From Sipunculus nudus (Eukaryota; Annelida; Sipuncula; Golfingiida; Sipunculidae): a stretch of DNA of 64,000 nucleotides. Where the stretch lies: assembly GCA_026874595.1 (NCBI GenBank), contig CM049309.1, forward strand, positions 11,584,576 through 11,648,575, read 5' to 3'. Below the pieces are notes generated by a model. The model had not been told where the DNA came from. It was given only the letters and a program-made list of their open reading frames with translations, and made no database searches. A program made the translations under genes and the position numbers. Shown in pieces: positions 12,761 through 24,300 of the stretch (position 1 is its first letter; the number at the start of each line of letters is the position of its first letter).

Positions 12761-13459
12761 CTGACAGCTGGTAAGTTGGTCGTAGACTCTCTAGTGTCAT
12801 AGGGCCGAAAGGAGGTTAATGTGACTTTATTCTTGATGTCAGGAGGATCGTTATACATTTGGCACTAAGTATATTTTGCTTTGAACCTAGTGTATTTGCT
12901 GATTGTTTGTTTGTAACTAATATAACTCTAAAAACTATGAACAGATTTCGTTTAATTTAGGGTCGGACTAAGGGAAAATTCCATGTAATTCTTTAGTTAA
13001 TTTGAATCTGGTACAATAATTTGACTTCCAATTGTGAAATATGATTATAACTTTATCCCGGCCAAAGGCCAGAGCAATTCACTGGTATCAGGGTTCTTTT
13101 TCCTAGCAGGAAAAAATCTTTCCCCCCCCCCAAAAAAAATATATAAATATATATTGTGGTGAGGATGCCCCCCCCCCCCCCCCGTGCCCGATCTTCAAGC
13201 TGTAAAAAAACCTCTCCTTCGTGTCACCATCAACCATAATGCTAGAGCTCTAATGATGCGCTGCCCTTCCCGTACCATCTTAACCTTAAAAATCTAAGTG
13301 TTAACATATGATCAATGAAATGTTTATATGGGGATAAACTATCCCTATTGAACAACTCTGCCCCATACAAATCTAGAGATCATGAACGTTTTTGCGAAAA
13401 TAGGCTAAGAATGTCACGACATTTATTACATTTACATATATTGCAATGGGGATAATACA

Positions 13460-13570
13460 TACCCAGGGCCCATAGGTGCAGTAGCTGCCGGCCCTGGTCC
13501 CGGTTATGTAATCCGAAATGAAATCGATTTCTGTAGATATAAAGGTAACATGGCTTCCTATGTGTACTTT
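13460..13570 (+). mobile_element. Fragment of SINE family S1 (3' part)
   Basis: Shares 'cccagggccca...gtgcag' and the later 'tccgaaa...ttctg.agat' block, in the same order and spacing, with the 3' half of the S1 SINE at 20349-20728. The tRNA-like head is missing. Equivalent fragments lie at about 39320-39420 and 54880-54990. Confidence 0.45.
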
Positions 13571-13850
13571 CATTATATGTTTCAAATTGCAGCAGAACCT
13601 CATTGGAAAATGAGTTGCCCATTTGAAATAATTTATAATAAATAAAAAGTAGTAGATACACAAGCTGATGCATCCGTCGTATAGGAGTTATATGAAGTTT
13701 TTTAACACCAATTACAAAGTGAAAAAAAAGCAATGTGAAATCACATTATTTCGTTTGAAAATGGTTTTCAGTAGCTGGCCTTAACTTTATAACATCGCCT
13801 TTGATACATTGTCATTTTAATGACACAAAAGGCAAATACATCTAAAGCTA

Positions 13851-13898
13851 ACCATCTGTAGTAAGCGGAACAGCACCATCTGTAGTAAGCGGAACAGC
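13851..13898. repeat. 24-bp tandem duplication
   Basis: Two units of ACCATCTGTAGTAAGCGGAA plus CAGC. Copy 3 also has two (55274-55321, second unit with two changes), while copy 2 has a single diverged unit near 39708. Confidence 0.85.
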
Positions 13899-14887
13899 AT
13901 GGATTCAGTAAACTTATGTCAGGCAGTCATTAAGGTACAGGTTTAAGGATTACCTGCCTTTGTTCGCCTGACCTTGTTTATATGAACAGGTTTTAACGTG
14001 ACTTTTATGAAAATCACAGACTTATCTCACTCATTTGAGCTTAACATGCCTGCTGTTTGGATGATCGTATACGCGTAACATGCATTCTCGTAACAAACAT
14101 ACTCATAATTAACATAAATACTCGTTACACGTATGCTTTTTTCTCGCAAACCTCAACTAAAGGTTTATATCATTGTAACGCAATCTGCTGTTCTAGTTTT
14201 CGATTTAATTATTAAGTATTATTTTCTTCAATTTATAAGCAGCGCGAACAAGTGCAAAATCCTCTAACAAAATAGACATACAGATAGATACTCGTCATGG
14301 AATCTGGCTCAGTTTATTGTACAGAAATTAATAAGTCATTTTCACTTAAAATTTACAAAAATCTGTATTCACATATCTGTTTCTTCTTATTATACTAAGG
14401 GATTTGTATTCGATAATAAATGATCAGTACGATCATAGTATTTAAAAAAGGTTTTCAGTCTGGAAAGAATGGTATTTTTACTATAATTTTCCTCTTTAAT
14501 TTTTTTGTCAAGTTTTTATCAGGTTTTCCCGCCGAGTTTTGTTTTATCGAAAGAAGCAAGCTTTCATCAAGCAGTACGAAAACCTGACAGAATGAAACAG
14601 GAACAGAGAAAAATACATAGAGAGCCGAACAGTAGGGATCCTAATTACATGTATTGCTAATATTATTCACGATTTTTAGTGGCTGTATCCGCATGTAATC
14701 CCTATTGTACTATACCGGTTTACTATAGCCGGAAAGAATATCGTTTTGTAAATCCTTATTCAGTATTTTAATACAATATGACTTTGCCGTCCGCACTTGG
14801 TTCGTAATTCAATTTACTGCTGCAAACATTACCTCGTGTAAAGAGTGTCAACCTTCATTTGCCAACGCTGACTGGTTGTACGAAACT

Positions 14888-15135
14888 GATCTTGAGCAGA
14901 CTACAAAGCATGCATTATAGGGGCCTTGACAGCTGAGAGGTAAAACGCCCATCTCACTCCGCTGGCGACCCGGGTTGCTGCCATGAGAGCGGGTTGTAGT
15001 TGCCCGTCCAAGGTCGGTGGTTCTCTCCAAGTTCTCCGGCTTCCTCCACTCCTCTCAAAACGATCTTCAATTCTATCAGAATCTTCTATTTTCGCCTTAA
15101 ATATGTAACTGTTTACCAACTCAATCTGTCACACT
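14888..15135 (+). mobile_element. SINE (family S2), present only in copy 1
   Basis: This 248-bp insertion interrupts sequence that is continuous in copy 3 ('cgaaactttgtcg' near 56284). It has a degenerate tRNA-like head (cagctgagaggtaaaacg, then gcgacccgggttgctgccat) and a conserved block with 'gttctctccaag' and 'ttctccggcttcctccac', which resembles the shared central domain of molluscan tRNA SINEs. Only ACT is duplicated at the ends. Confidence 0.6.
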
Positions 15136-17298
15136 TTGTCGTACCTGAGGGAGCTAGTACGGGCCGGAATTTCCGGAAACCTGTGACTGGCTGGAGCGCC
15201 GAATTCACTTTCAGTCAGTCAGTCACAAAAGGATTATGCATGTGCCAGAGTTTTCAGAAATGTGTGGTTAAGCGTCTGTCTAAATATAACTGAGGCGCTC
15301 GTTCAGAGGACTCCAGGCGTTTTTATATATAATTTAGTAACCTGCTCAGGCGGAGACGGCGCAGAGGTCAGTCAATCTGGTTTCTTCGAAATCCGACACG
15401 ACATTTCAAACTCGACAGATAAAGCTCAAGAGTTTAATAACAGTTTAGGTAAAATAATGGTCTTCATACGTGTTCAGTTCCAATGATTCTACAGACTTTT
15501 TTGGGGGTAAGAAACGAGATACACACTCGAGGCCTCTACAGGAAGACTTTGAGACATAACAACTTTAAGTTTTCCTTTCGACAATTCGGGACCTGAATAT
15601 TGCTCATCAATCATCGGCAAGGGATAACATCATGTGTAAGCCACGCATGTAATTTAAAGGAATAATATGTAACACAAATGTAATAAAAAATACTACATCA
15701 GCATTTATTTCAATGATTTTAAGTAGTAAGGAAGGTTTTGTGATTATTATGATAAACTAATACACGAGCTCTTTTCATGAGATAAAATGAAATAAATTTA
15801 TATTTATTTAAATAAATAATAACATCCTTAGTACTATTCTTTTTGCCTGGGGTCACAGGTATGAGGAACATTTCGAACAAGATAACTATACAAGATCTCC
15901 TTAGGATTCTCATGTGCAGGTATTCATGGCCGGTGGGGGGAGTGCTTCCTAACGAGAGTTAAACAAACTGATGTGCAAACTAAGTACCTCAGAGACTACA
16001 GGACTATGCAACCATGTACCTGGAAACAAAAGTACGTTAAATACATCGCAGCCTTCAACTAGCCCTAGCTCCCGTGATCTTACTACGCTACGCTGTGCGA
16101 GAGCCCTACAAGATGATTTGAGGAAATTGGAGACATTCCACATGACATTTAAATTCTTATATTTTGTCTGAAAATGTCGTGTTCGTTATGAAAAAAAGAT
16201 ATTCTTATCAAATACGCATATAACATACCACTTAGACAGTGTTTGTCCACTTTAAATTTTGATTAGAAGAATATATATTGTCCTAATAAACGGTGATACG
16301 ATGGAACGATGTCTGCTCTACCCCAGCCACGGCTGGCCGGCAGCCGCCTGTGTAACCAATGGTAACGGGAAGTGGTGGCTCAGGGAGCAAAGGTTACGCA
16401 GTTCATTAAATTCTTAGACAGTTTCAAGCGCCAGGGTTACAAAGTTTTAAAAGTGAGTCTTGTAAAATACTATATCTTCCTTAGATTACGTAAAGTTTCC
16501 TTGTCATAAACGCAATATTTGATTTTACACGTTTTTTTCCCCGACAAGGGTTTTAAGTTCTCCAGTTTACTCTGAAGCTTTTACAGCTGGATACGGCTGC
16601 ATTTAAAGCAGTTACCTTTAACAAGAGGGAATACCACAAACCATGCATCGTCAGCGGAACAAAATGGCACGAAACCAATCATTTCTTCTATTATCGTTCG
16701 TATTATCCGCTCATTATTTTTTACTTGAATACCATGTTAGATTCATTCCAGATAAGAGAGATGATGCTGTAGGTTCTCCTACTGGATACACATCATAGTT
16801 GCAGATAAATGGCGCTGTAATAGTCCCTCAAAGATCGTCTCAAAATATGGAAAATGACCCTCCTTAATTCACACTCGGTGTCCTTACACGTGCATATCTA
16901 ATTAAGCAGTAACCACAGAGAAGTTCCGGGACAAAGGTCGAGTGGGATCAATTTCAATTAAAGCATACATTTATCACGGACCAGGATGCATTTATGATTA
17001 AAATAATAATCCCATTTATCACACTATGTTTGTATACATTGATAATCTGTTTTCATGTTACGGATATATTTATGATGACGAATAATCTGACAGGTCCAAA
17101 AGTTGCATTGTTAGACATGACGTCATATGAAAAGATATCTTGAGATTATTTCCTTAATAATAAAATAATCCTTAGGTTTAAGACTTTTATAATCCTTCTT
17201 TACGTAAATCTCTTTCACGCAACTAATCAGTAATGTATCTTCAGCTTCCGAGTTAATGTAATGTTTAACTAAAATAATATTCTCCTGCGTTTCATTAA
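15136..17298. other. Non-coding stretch with exon remnant
   Basis: Apart from the exon-4 remnant at 15338 and a sevenfold GTCA-like run near 15213, no gene or transposon was recognised. Its copy 3 counterpart is 56290-58466. Confidence 0.5.
15338..15367 (+). pseudogene. Decayed galactosyltransferase exon-4 remnant (copy 1)
   Basis: After a TTTAG acceptor-like string the sequence is homologous to the first ~30 nt of exon 4 of the galactosyltransferase genes (the YLLSREAARR segment). Relative to the copy 3 version it has lost one base and carries a TAA at the first codon, so it cannot code. Recognisable similarity ends after about 30 nt. Confidence 0.5.
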
Positions 17299-17409
17299 CA
17301 GAGAAGCGGATCCGGGAAAGGGGGGGGGGGTCCAGGGTCCTCCCCCCCCCCCTCTTCCAGCCACGTCAATTTGGACCCCTCATTTTCTTAAATCCTGGAT
17401 CCGCCCCTG
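17299..17409. mobile_element. Short MITE with inverted termini (copy 1)
   Basis: A 111-bp element with inverted ends: CAGAGAAGCGGATCCGGGA on the left and TCCTGGATCCGCCCCTG on the right (reverse complement CAGGGGCGGATCCAGGA). Inside, a G run and a C run can pair around 'tccagggtcc'. No clean target duplication is visible. Confidence 0.5.
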
Positions 17410-17629
17410 TATCATTTCCCGATAATTGTACAATTTCATAAGCAACGTGCACAAATTTACGTTGAAAACAAGGAAATGTCAAAAGGGAATTATGTCTCCT
17501 TAAAATCATGCTTGAAATATTAATATAGCTCAAGCGGTTTCAATGTATGTTACTCTCTGAGATGTCGATAGGAGACAATGTACTGAGTGACTCACCAAAT
17601 ATTTGTTCTTACGGCTCTATCGGCTCCAG

Positions 17630-17970
17630 CTTAGGTTAACGTACATGAGACCTTTACCCTGATATCACGATAAGATATGTCAGATACAGTCCCTTAGAGA
17701 GCACTCGCACGGAAACACACCTCAACAAATACGGTGCTCTGAACGACGGTATACAGGTTTGTGGAAATCAGGTACGTACTAATTACTTTTTTGTACATGC
17801 ATGAATTTAAATAATTGCACGTGTACATATACATATAAACGAATTGAACCAGAGTAATTGAATTATCACGTGCTGTTCTGTGTGTACTGAGCAGGGAGCC
17901 CTGTGGCTTGATTCTGCAGGTGTGATCATTTGTGACGTCAGCAGCCTCATTTTGCATTAAGCAGGAAGTA
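17630..17970. repeat. Dispersed repeat family R1, copy 1b
   Basis: Diverged match to 11925-12250 within the same block: 'gatatcacgataagat', then 'cacggaaacacacctcaac', 'acaggtttgtgg' and 'gagcagggagccctgtg...gattctgcaggtgtga' in the same order. Its copy 3 counterpart is about 58790-59130. Confidence 0.5.
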
Positions 17971-18509
17971 TAACGTTTTATGTATAAGTTGCTTGATTTT
18001 TCCGTTAACAAATTATCTCTAAGGACCTGTACGGATTTTTTTTAAATTGGAGGGTAATTAATACTAAGGGAAATTCTGTTTATTATTTTACTTAATCTTG
18101 ATTACCATATTATGTTTACAGAGATGCTTTGTGTTTATCCCAACCCATATATAAAATAAAAAAAGTCTATTCACTCAATATATTTTTAGAGACAAGTAAC
18201 GTTAGTTTCCGTATATGTTTGCAATTTAAGTCTGTCTCCACCAGATACCTGGTCAATACAAAAAGATTCTCCTTAATCAATAAGACTTCCTAATTTTTAT
18301 TAAGAAGTATGATTTTTTTTTTACTTTTACGATGTATTCGTTTATATTAACTTACCAGCGTAGAACTATGACATGCACGAGTAAAAGACGGAACCCCTGA
18401 ACTAAAAGTAAATGACATACCAATAGATAGGGTCTCAGATTTCAACTTTCTTGGTAAATAAACTGAACGAACATAAGAAATGACAAACACACACAAACAA
18501 AGTTATTAT
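17971..18509. other. Unassigned non-coding stretch
   Basis: AT-rich, conserved with 59131-59670 in copy 3; no gene, RNA or element recognised. Confidence 0.5.
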
Positions 18510-19160
18510 GATAATAATAATAATCTTTATTTATTAAGCGCAAATTCCTTTGCATAAAAGATCAAATGCGCTGTACAATTTAAAAAAGTAGATGTAAGTA
18601 AAATAAACAGTCACTAGACTAAAATAATTTGGATGTTGATGCTTATAGTATGTTGAGTCAAAAGTAATAATTCCTAAACATGTGAGTTTTCAAGTGACTG
18701 GTAAAAGGTTTTGGATCACCGAGTCTTGGATTAGCAGGTAGTTCATTCCAGATTCCTGGGGCAGATTCACTCAAACTACGAGCACCATAATTTTGAGTTA
18801 TGTATTTTGGTTCTACAAGGAGACCAGTGCCACTTGAGCGCAGTGTCAAAGGTTGAGAACAGGGAGACAACATTTCTTTGATATACTCTGGAGCTTTGCA
18901 GACTAGATATGCCAACTTATATTCAATCCGTGCCTAGGTGGGGAGCCAGTGCAGAGTGTTGAGAATTGGTGTGGTTTGTTCCCAACGATTTGTCTTGAGG
19001 ATTACTAATACGGACAGCGAGATTCTGGACATGCTGAAGTTTTTGCAGATGGTATAAAGGCATGTTGGTGAGTCGGCCATTACCATAGTCCGGGCGGGAT
19101 GTGACAAGGGAGTGGACCAGCTGTGCCGTAGAATCCTGTGACAGGTACTTCCTGATTTTA
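18510..19160 (-). mobile_element. LINE 3' end with reverse-transcriptase C-terminus
   Basis: On the minus strand, 18658-18915 encodes AYLVCKAPEYIKEMLSP...RSLSESAPGIWNELPANPR..PFTSHLKTHMF, the characteristic C-terminal end of CR1/jockey-group reverse transcriptases. Upstream, 18916-19160 continues with PDYGNG...LYHLQKLQHVQNLAVRI, broken by a frameshift and stops. Downstream lie 'gcgcatttgatc' and 'gcgctta' strings and an ATT-repeat tail (18513-18533). The element is truncated. Confidence 0.75.
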
Positions 19161-20348
19161 CCTATGTTACAAAATAAATATCAAAATATGTTGGAATCCT
19201 TAATTATCTACCTGTTCCGCTACTAAACATTTTATATGATACACTTGTTCTATCACACTTAAATTATGGAATTCTTGTATTGGGCTTTTATATTAATAGA
19301 TAAGAAAAACTTTAAATAAAAGCCATAAGAATAATTACAAATAGCAAATACGAAGCCCAATTTTTTCTATTAAAAATCTAAAACACAAATGACATTTTCA
19401 GACTAAATATAATACAATTTTACTATAAATACTATCATGAAGCCCTACTACCATTTCTACAAACATTTAATTTTGCAACAAGGACAATGACACACGAACA
19501 TGACACAAGATAAAAAAGATTCCCTCGTTACAAATAAAACCAGAACTAAGACAACTGTCTGAGAAACAACACCAAAAGTCATAAATGAGACCGACCAAAT
19601 TATTATTGACAAAATCTTCACTTGTAGTCTTCAAGGATTGATTTGCTACACTTAACATTTTATAAATTCATATAAAGACAAATGCCTTCAGACAAACTGT
19701 TACATCTGCAACAAAAATTAGTTTAAGCCAAAATAAAATAAAACCCATAAAAATAGTTATCAAACTTATTTCAATATCTCAAGTAAATCTTTCCAATTTC
19801 TTTCCAATTTCCTCATTCAATCAAATAATCTCAGTTTTATAAAATGCTCCCTATTATGTACAGTTTCTCAATTTGTTACAGGTAACTTTTGTGTCAGCGG
19901 ATCAAAATTCTTAACAATAGTCCGGACATATTTAAAAAAGATATGTTGAATATATTTTCGTGGATACATTACTTTTATGTCGAATGAAATCTCTAAATCT
20001 CTCTCTCTCTCGTAAAATATTACCAGTTAATCCCATACACCAGGAAAATTAAATAGTCTGAGTGACCTATGCATCTTTACACAGCTTAATGAGAAATTAG
20101 AAATGTGTTCCGTATTTTTTTGTCTGAAATTCTTCCCAGTCTCCTTATATGTCTATTGTTTTATCAACATCGCGTATGAATCATGTATGAAACATGGAAA
20201 CGGTATACATATATAATCACCCTCTTAACATATAGATAAATATTTCACATGGATTCATTCGGTAGAATTGCAGAGATTCGACAACAGTCATGTACCATTT
20301 ATATTTCGGAAAACGGAATAAGCCTGGGGGAAAGAGAAATTAAATTTA
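19161..20348. other. Unassigned non-coding stretch
   Basis: AT-rich with no supported gene. Bases 18548-19669 are missing from copy 3 (see findings). Confidence 0.5.
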
Positions 20349-20728
20349 CCAGCTTCTGTGGCTCAGGGGTAGAGCACAGAACTCAAAGGCGGGAGATCGT
20401 GAGTTTGAATCTCAGACGAGGCTGTGAAATTTTTCATGGTCGGCCCCATCCAAGGTTTAGCGCTCTGTAGGCTTAATGGGAAGGTCGTACCCAACCGCCA
20501 AGTTGCACTTACAAACGAGTTCCTTGATGGTATTACCAAGCAATGAGGTCGAGTATACACACCCAGGGCCCACTTGTGCAGAAGTCGCTATAAGCCTGGT
20601 AAACGCAAGGATCTAAAACGAGAGGAAGCGGTGATACTGCCCTGTCACGTAGTCCGAAACCAGAATGGAATTCTGAAGATGTACATATACTTAGTTAAGC
20701 CAGCCTTGAAAAATGGAGGCGGTAAACT
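20349..20728 (+). mobile_element. tRNA-derived SINE, family S1 (copy 1)
   Basis: The head has a pol III A box (TGGCTCAGGGGTAGAGC) and a B box (GTGAGTTTGAATCTC) 30-odd bases later, as in a tRNA, followed by a tRNA-unrelated body with 'cagggcccacttgtgcag'. The cloverleaf is incomplete, so it is not a tRNA gene. Further copies are at 60391-60770 and, reversed, 24591-24970. Confidence 0.7.
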
Positions 20729-21308
20729 CCACACACACACAAAAATAAAATACTTGTTATAAGGCATCGATTAATTACAGCGTTAGAAGAATTCTGAACT
20801 CACACTGGCTCAACACAGAACCCCTTCTGTACAGAACAACTTTGCTATGCCCCTTGTGCACGTTTTGGGTCTCAAGTGCTTTAGAGTTTGCATACTGACG
20901 TTGACAAATCGAGATATGCGTGCCTTTTGGCCTTTTATGAATGTAGTGTCCAATTAATCATTTTGATAAATACATTTATAACAGTCATATATATATATAA
21001 GGCAACATAATCAGATGTATAGATCATGCGTGTAATTTACTATGCCAAAATTATACTGTGCTATACACAATGAAATATGTTATAACATTACAATTAATTT
21101 GCACCGTCCTTTTATACCGCAAAGTATGAAATTACACGAGAGGTGTTAAATCGTGTCGGTAGAAAATAAAAAGGATTACAGATTAAAGAAATCTCAGGTT
21201 TAATGAAATATTTTTATTCACGTTTCTAAATAGAATGTTCGAGAAGTAGGGAGAGTTAAATCCGTTTAGAATGATTCCGTTTGCCAAAGTTCAATTTCAA
21301 TGGGATTG

Positions 21309-21317
21309 TATATATAA
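21309..21317 (+). promoter_or_regulatory. Possible TATA box of gene B
   Basis: TATATATAA lies 67 bp before the first ATG of gene B. Spacing would suit a short 5' UTR, but TA-rich strings are common here, so this is only a candidate. Confidence 0.25.
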
Positions 21318-21375
21318 CCCTATGTAATCGTTACATATTACGATATACAGTATTAATTTCCTGACAGGAGTGACA

Positions 21376-24300
21376 ATGAGGATTCTTCAAGACCCAGGAA
21401 GAGAATTCGCTGCAATGTTATCATGTTCAGCTCGTAGCGTGAGCCGTTCAAAGATGGCATATTTATTTGTTATTGCACTCACGTTCAGTGCTTTGATATA
21501 TATACTTTTTCATGCATGTGACCTATACAGGCTGGGTCTGCTTTGGGACTCGGGTAAGTCACTTACCTTTTCAGTAAACAGCGCTTGATTTTATACTGTA
21601 AAACCTTTAAATTACGACCACTAACGGGACCTCAATAAAAGGGTCGCATTTTCGAGGTGATCGTTTGAGCGCGGTCTCATATCAGGAACAAGATTGTTAT
21701 TTTTAGGTGTTCGCCTGACAAAGGTTGTAGTTAGCCGAAGTTTTATTGTATAATTTCATTTATTTACCCCCCGAAAGCAATGCAGCTAACGTTTCCATCA
21801 TATGCAATGGATAGATATATCACATTCGGTGAATAGTACAAAACAAACATATTTGCCATAGAAAAATACGAATTGTATAAATGCAAGTTTTCATAACGTG
21901 TACGTTTGGAGGGCAAGTAGATTCTCTGACTCGAGATTTTTTTCTTCCCCAGAAACTGAACAAAATGTGCCACTCAGATTCGATCATGGATGGGGTGAGT
22001 ACAACACATTTATAACCACGAACACATTTGATAATAAATTGTCGAATGGTATATTAAGCAGAAGAGTAACAGAATAGTCACATAAAACCCAAGCTCCAGT
22101 TATGGTGTATCTTGACAAGCCTTAATTATACTTTATACAGCTTCGTTATAGATTTAGCGTCAGTCATATTGTCGGGATCGTTTCTGTTTAATTGTTTCTG
22201 AAATTGAATAGCTCATGGATTAGTGCTGACACCTTGAAGTCGAAACTGTTATCTTGTAAATTATGCGAATTGTATTGCTTGTGACGTAAAATGTCAAAGA
22301 TGTCTATAAGTTTCGACGTTTTTCAATGGGATTTAAAAATGGAGCCACCCGGAGTGTTAATACATGGGGAATAGTGGTTATTTAACCCCCACATATTAGC
22401 AAGAGGGGTAGCCGTGACAACTTGACTCAGTAGGCAATCGGATAATTGGGCTGGCAAGCCTGCTCGAGTCGTGATACAGTTAATATCGAGTAATGTATCG
22501 CAGTAGTCTTGCATCAGGTTGCTTTCGTATTGTGGTAAACGACCCATAATCACAATATTATGCCAAGAATCATAAATTAAACAATAGTGTACATATGAGC
22601 TCACAACCCAAACTGAATCACCGTCTCCATGGACACGGGTCGTTGCCTGCATCGCAAACCTATTCCAGGTCCCATTATATTATCATGAAACACTTTGACC
22701 CCTAAATAATTAATTAATATAGATTTTATATAAAATGAGACCATTTGCTGGCAGAAAAACATTTTTCCTATTTATTTTTACACAAAAACACAGAGGTTGT
22801 GTAATTTGTTTAGGAGCTATCAGCACCGAAATGAACACTGTCAACTCTGCACTGACAGCAGCCACTGGAAAACCCCTTTTGACATTAAATTTTTAATCTC
22901 AGTAAAAGCACAGTATTTCTGCCACTGTCAGTCCCAAATTTTCAGGAGAAAATAAAAACAACAGGTATTAATAGATCTGAGTTCCTGATAAAATTCAGTT
23001 CATAATGTCACATGTGTACCAGCCAATCAAATCAGGGCAAAGTCTGGGATCTGGGTGAAATCCTCCTATCACAGAACAAACGCACGTGGAATAGGTTTAC
23101 TTAACCTGTAACCAGTACAAGCCATGTTTGTGTTTATGCGGTTTACCGAAGTGCTGGGTTAAAAAGGAACTTTTCTCGCTCATTTTTGGTATTATTAGAA
23201 AGTACATAAAACATACTAACCATTGGTCTGGTTTATGTTGATTGACAGTGTACCTGTAGGCCATGAAGATTTCTCAGAAAATATATATATTGCCAATATG
23301 TGCGGTTTTGTCTAGTATTAAAAAACAGTATCCCCAACCTTCACCAAAGCGTCATACCCCCCCCCCCCCCCCCGAAAATAAACTGACGCTACTTGGATAG
23401 ATTATTTGTGATATCCTAAATGGACACAGAGAGTATGCTCAACCTGAATCAATATAAGATGCGGTCAAAAGATGATGTTAAGTAATTATATTATATTTAA
23501 TTAATTTTTATAGGTGTACACCGGAATACCACGGAAAAGGTCATAAAATATCCCATCATTATGTGTGGCATAGTCACTGCTGTAAATAACTTCCAAACTA
23601 AAACACGTGCTGTTATTAACACTTGGGCCAAACGTTGCGACCAGCCTAATCTCTTCTACTCTGATAAAGTTGGACCGCATTACAACCCGGAGCGAGGGGT
23701 GCCTCTGTCAGTTCCTGACGGCAGGATGACGCTTACTGAAAAGAGTCACGCCATGTTTAAATGGGCCTACGAGAAATATAAACAAACCGTTGATTGGTAC
23801 ATGAAATGTGACGACGATACTTATGTCATTATTGAGAACCTGAAACAGACTTTGTCTGACCTTGACCCTGATGAGCCTTACTATATTGGTGAGAGATCGT
23901 GGGCGCTAAATGGGAAATACGGTTACCACAGCGGCGGAGCGGGGTAAGTATAATTATAGACTATTTCACCCATTGATGCCCATTGAAATTTGGTGATTAA
24001 TTATCTATAGTGACTGGTAAGGGACCAAAGGCCTACTATGAGCTGTTAAACTTTATAATAAAATAAAACAATATTTTTATAAACACAGGCGCTTGAATTG
24101 TTATTAGTGTAGATTTCAGTTAAACGTTACTTTTCTAAGTCATTTCCTTATAACTATTACTTATCTGACAGTTTCCTAGCGTTTTTCACACTATATGATC
24201 CATCTCTGTATTATTTACTTAATATTTTAGATGGGCAGGCAAGGAGCCCCCTTTGTTAGCCCCGACAGCAATGGCTCGTCGGTTTTAGGCTATATTTGAA

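Larger units (their letters stand above)
12761..14887. other. Non-coding stretch with repeat fragments
   Basis: Holds poly-C tracts (about 13122 and 13169), a SINE-like 3' fragment (13460-13570) and a 24-bp tandem duplication (13851-13898). No gene is supported. Confidence 0.5.
1..20993. repeat. Duplicated block, copy 1 (contains gene A)
   Basis: Base 1 aligns with 28135, so the block extends beyond the left edge. From 1 to about 9.1 kb it is nearly identical to 28135-36.6 kb, and similarity to copy 2 continues to about 9664/37195. From about 9.1 kb to 20993 it is nearly identical to 50.5-61.03 kb. At 11.7-14.1 kb it also aligns with 37.6-39.97 kb but with many more differences. Identity with copy 3 stops inside a short TA run at 20993/61033, about 380 bp before gene B. 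Confidence 0.9.

Noticed and set aside
13373-13733. Overlapping minus-strand frames of 96-121 codons, repeated at 54795-55167
   Set aside because: They run through a SINE fragment and have no domain; the frames overlap each other, which fits chance.
20349-20430. tRNA gene
   Set aside because: A and B boxes are present but acceptor and anticodon stems do not pair fully, and the sequence is attached to a repeated SINE body.
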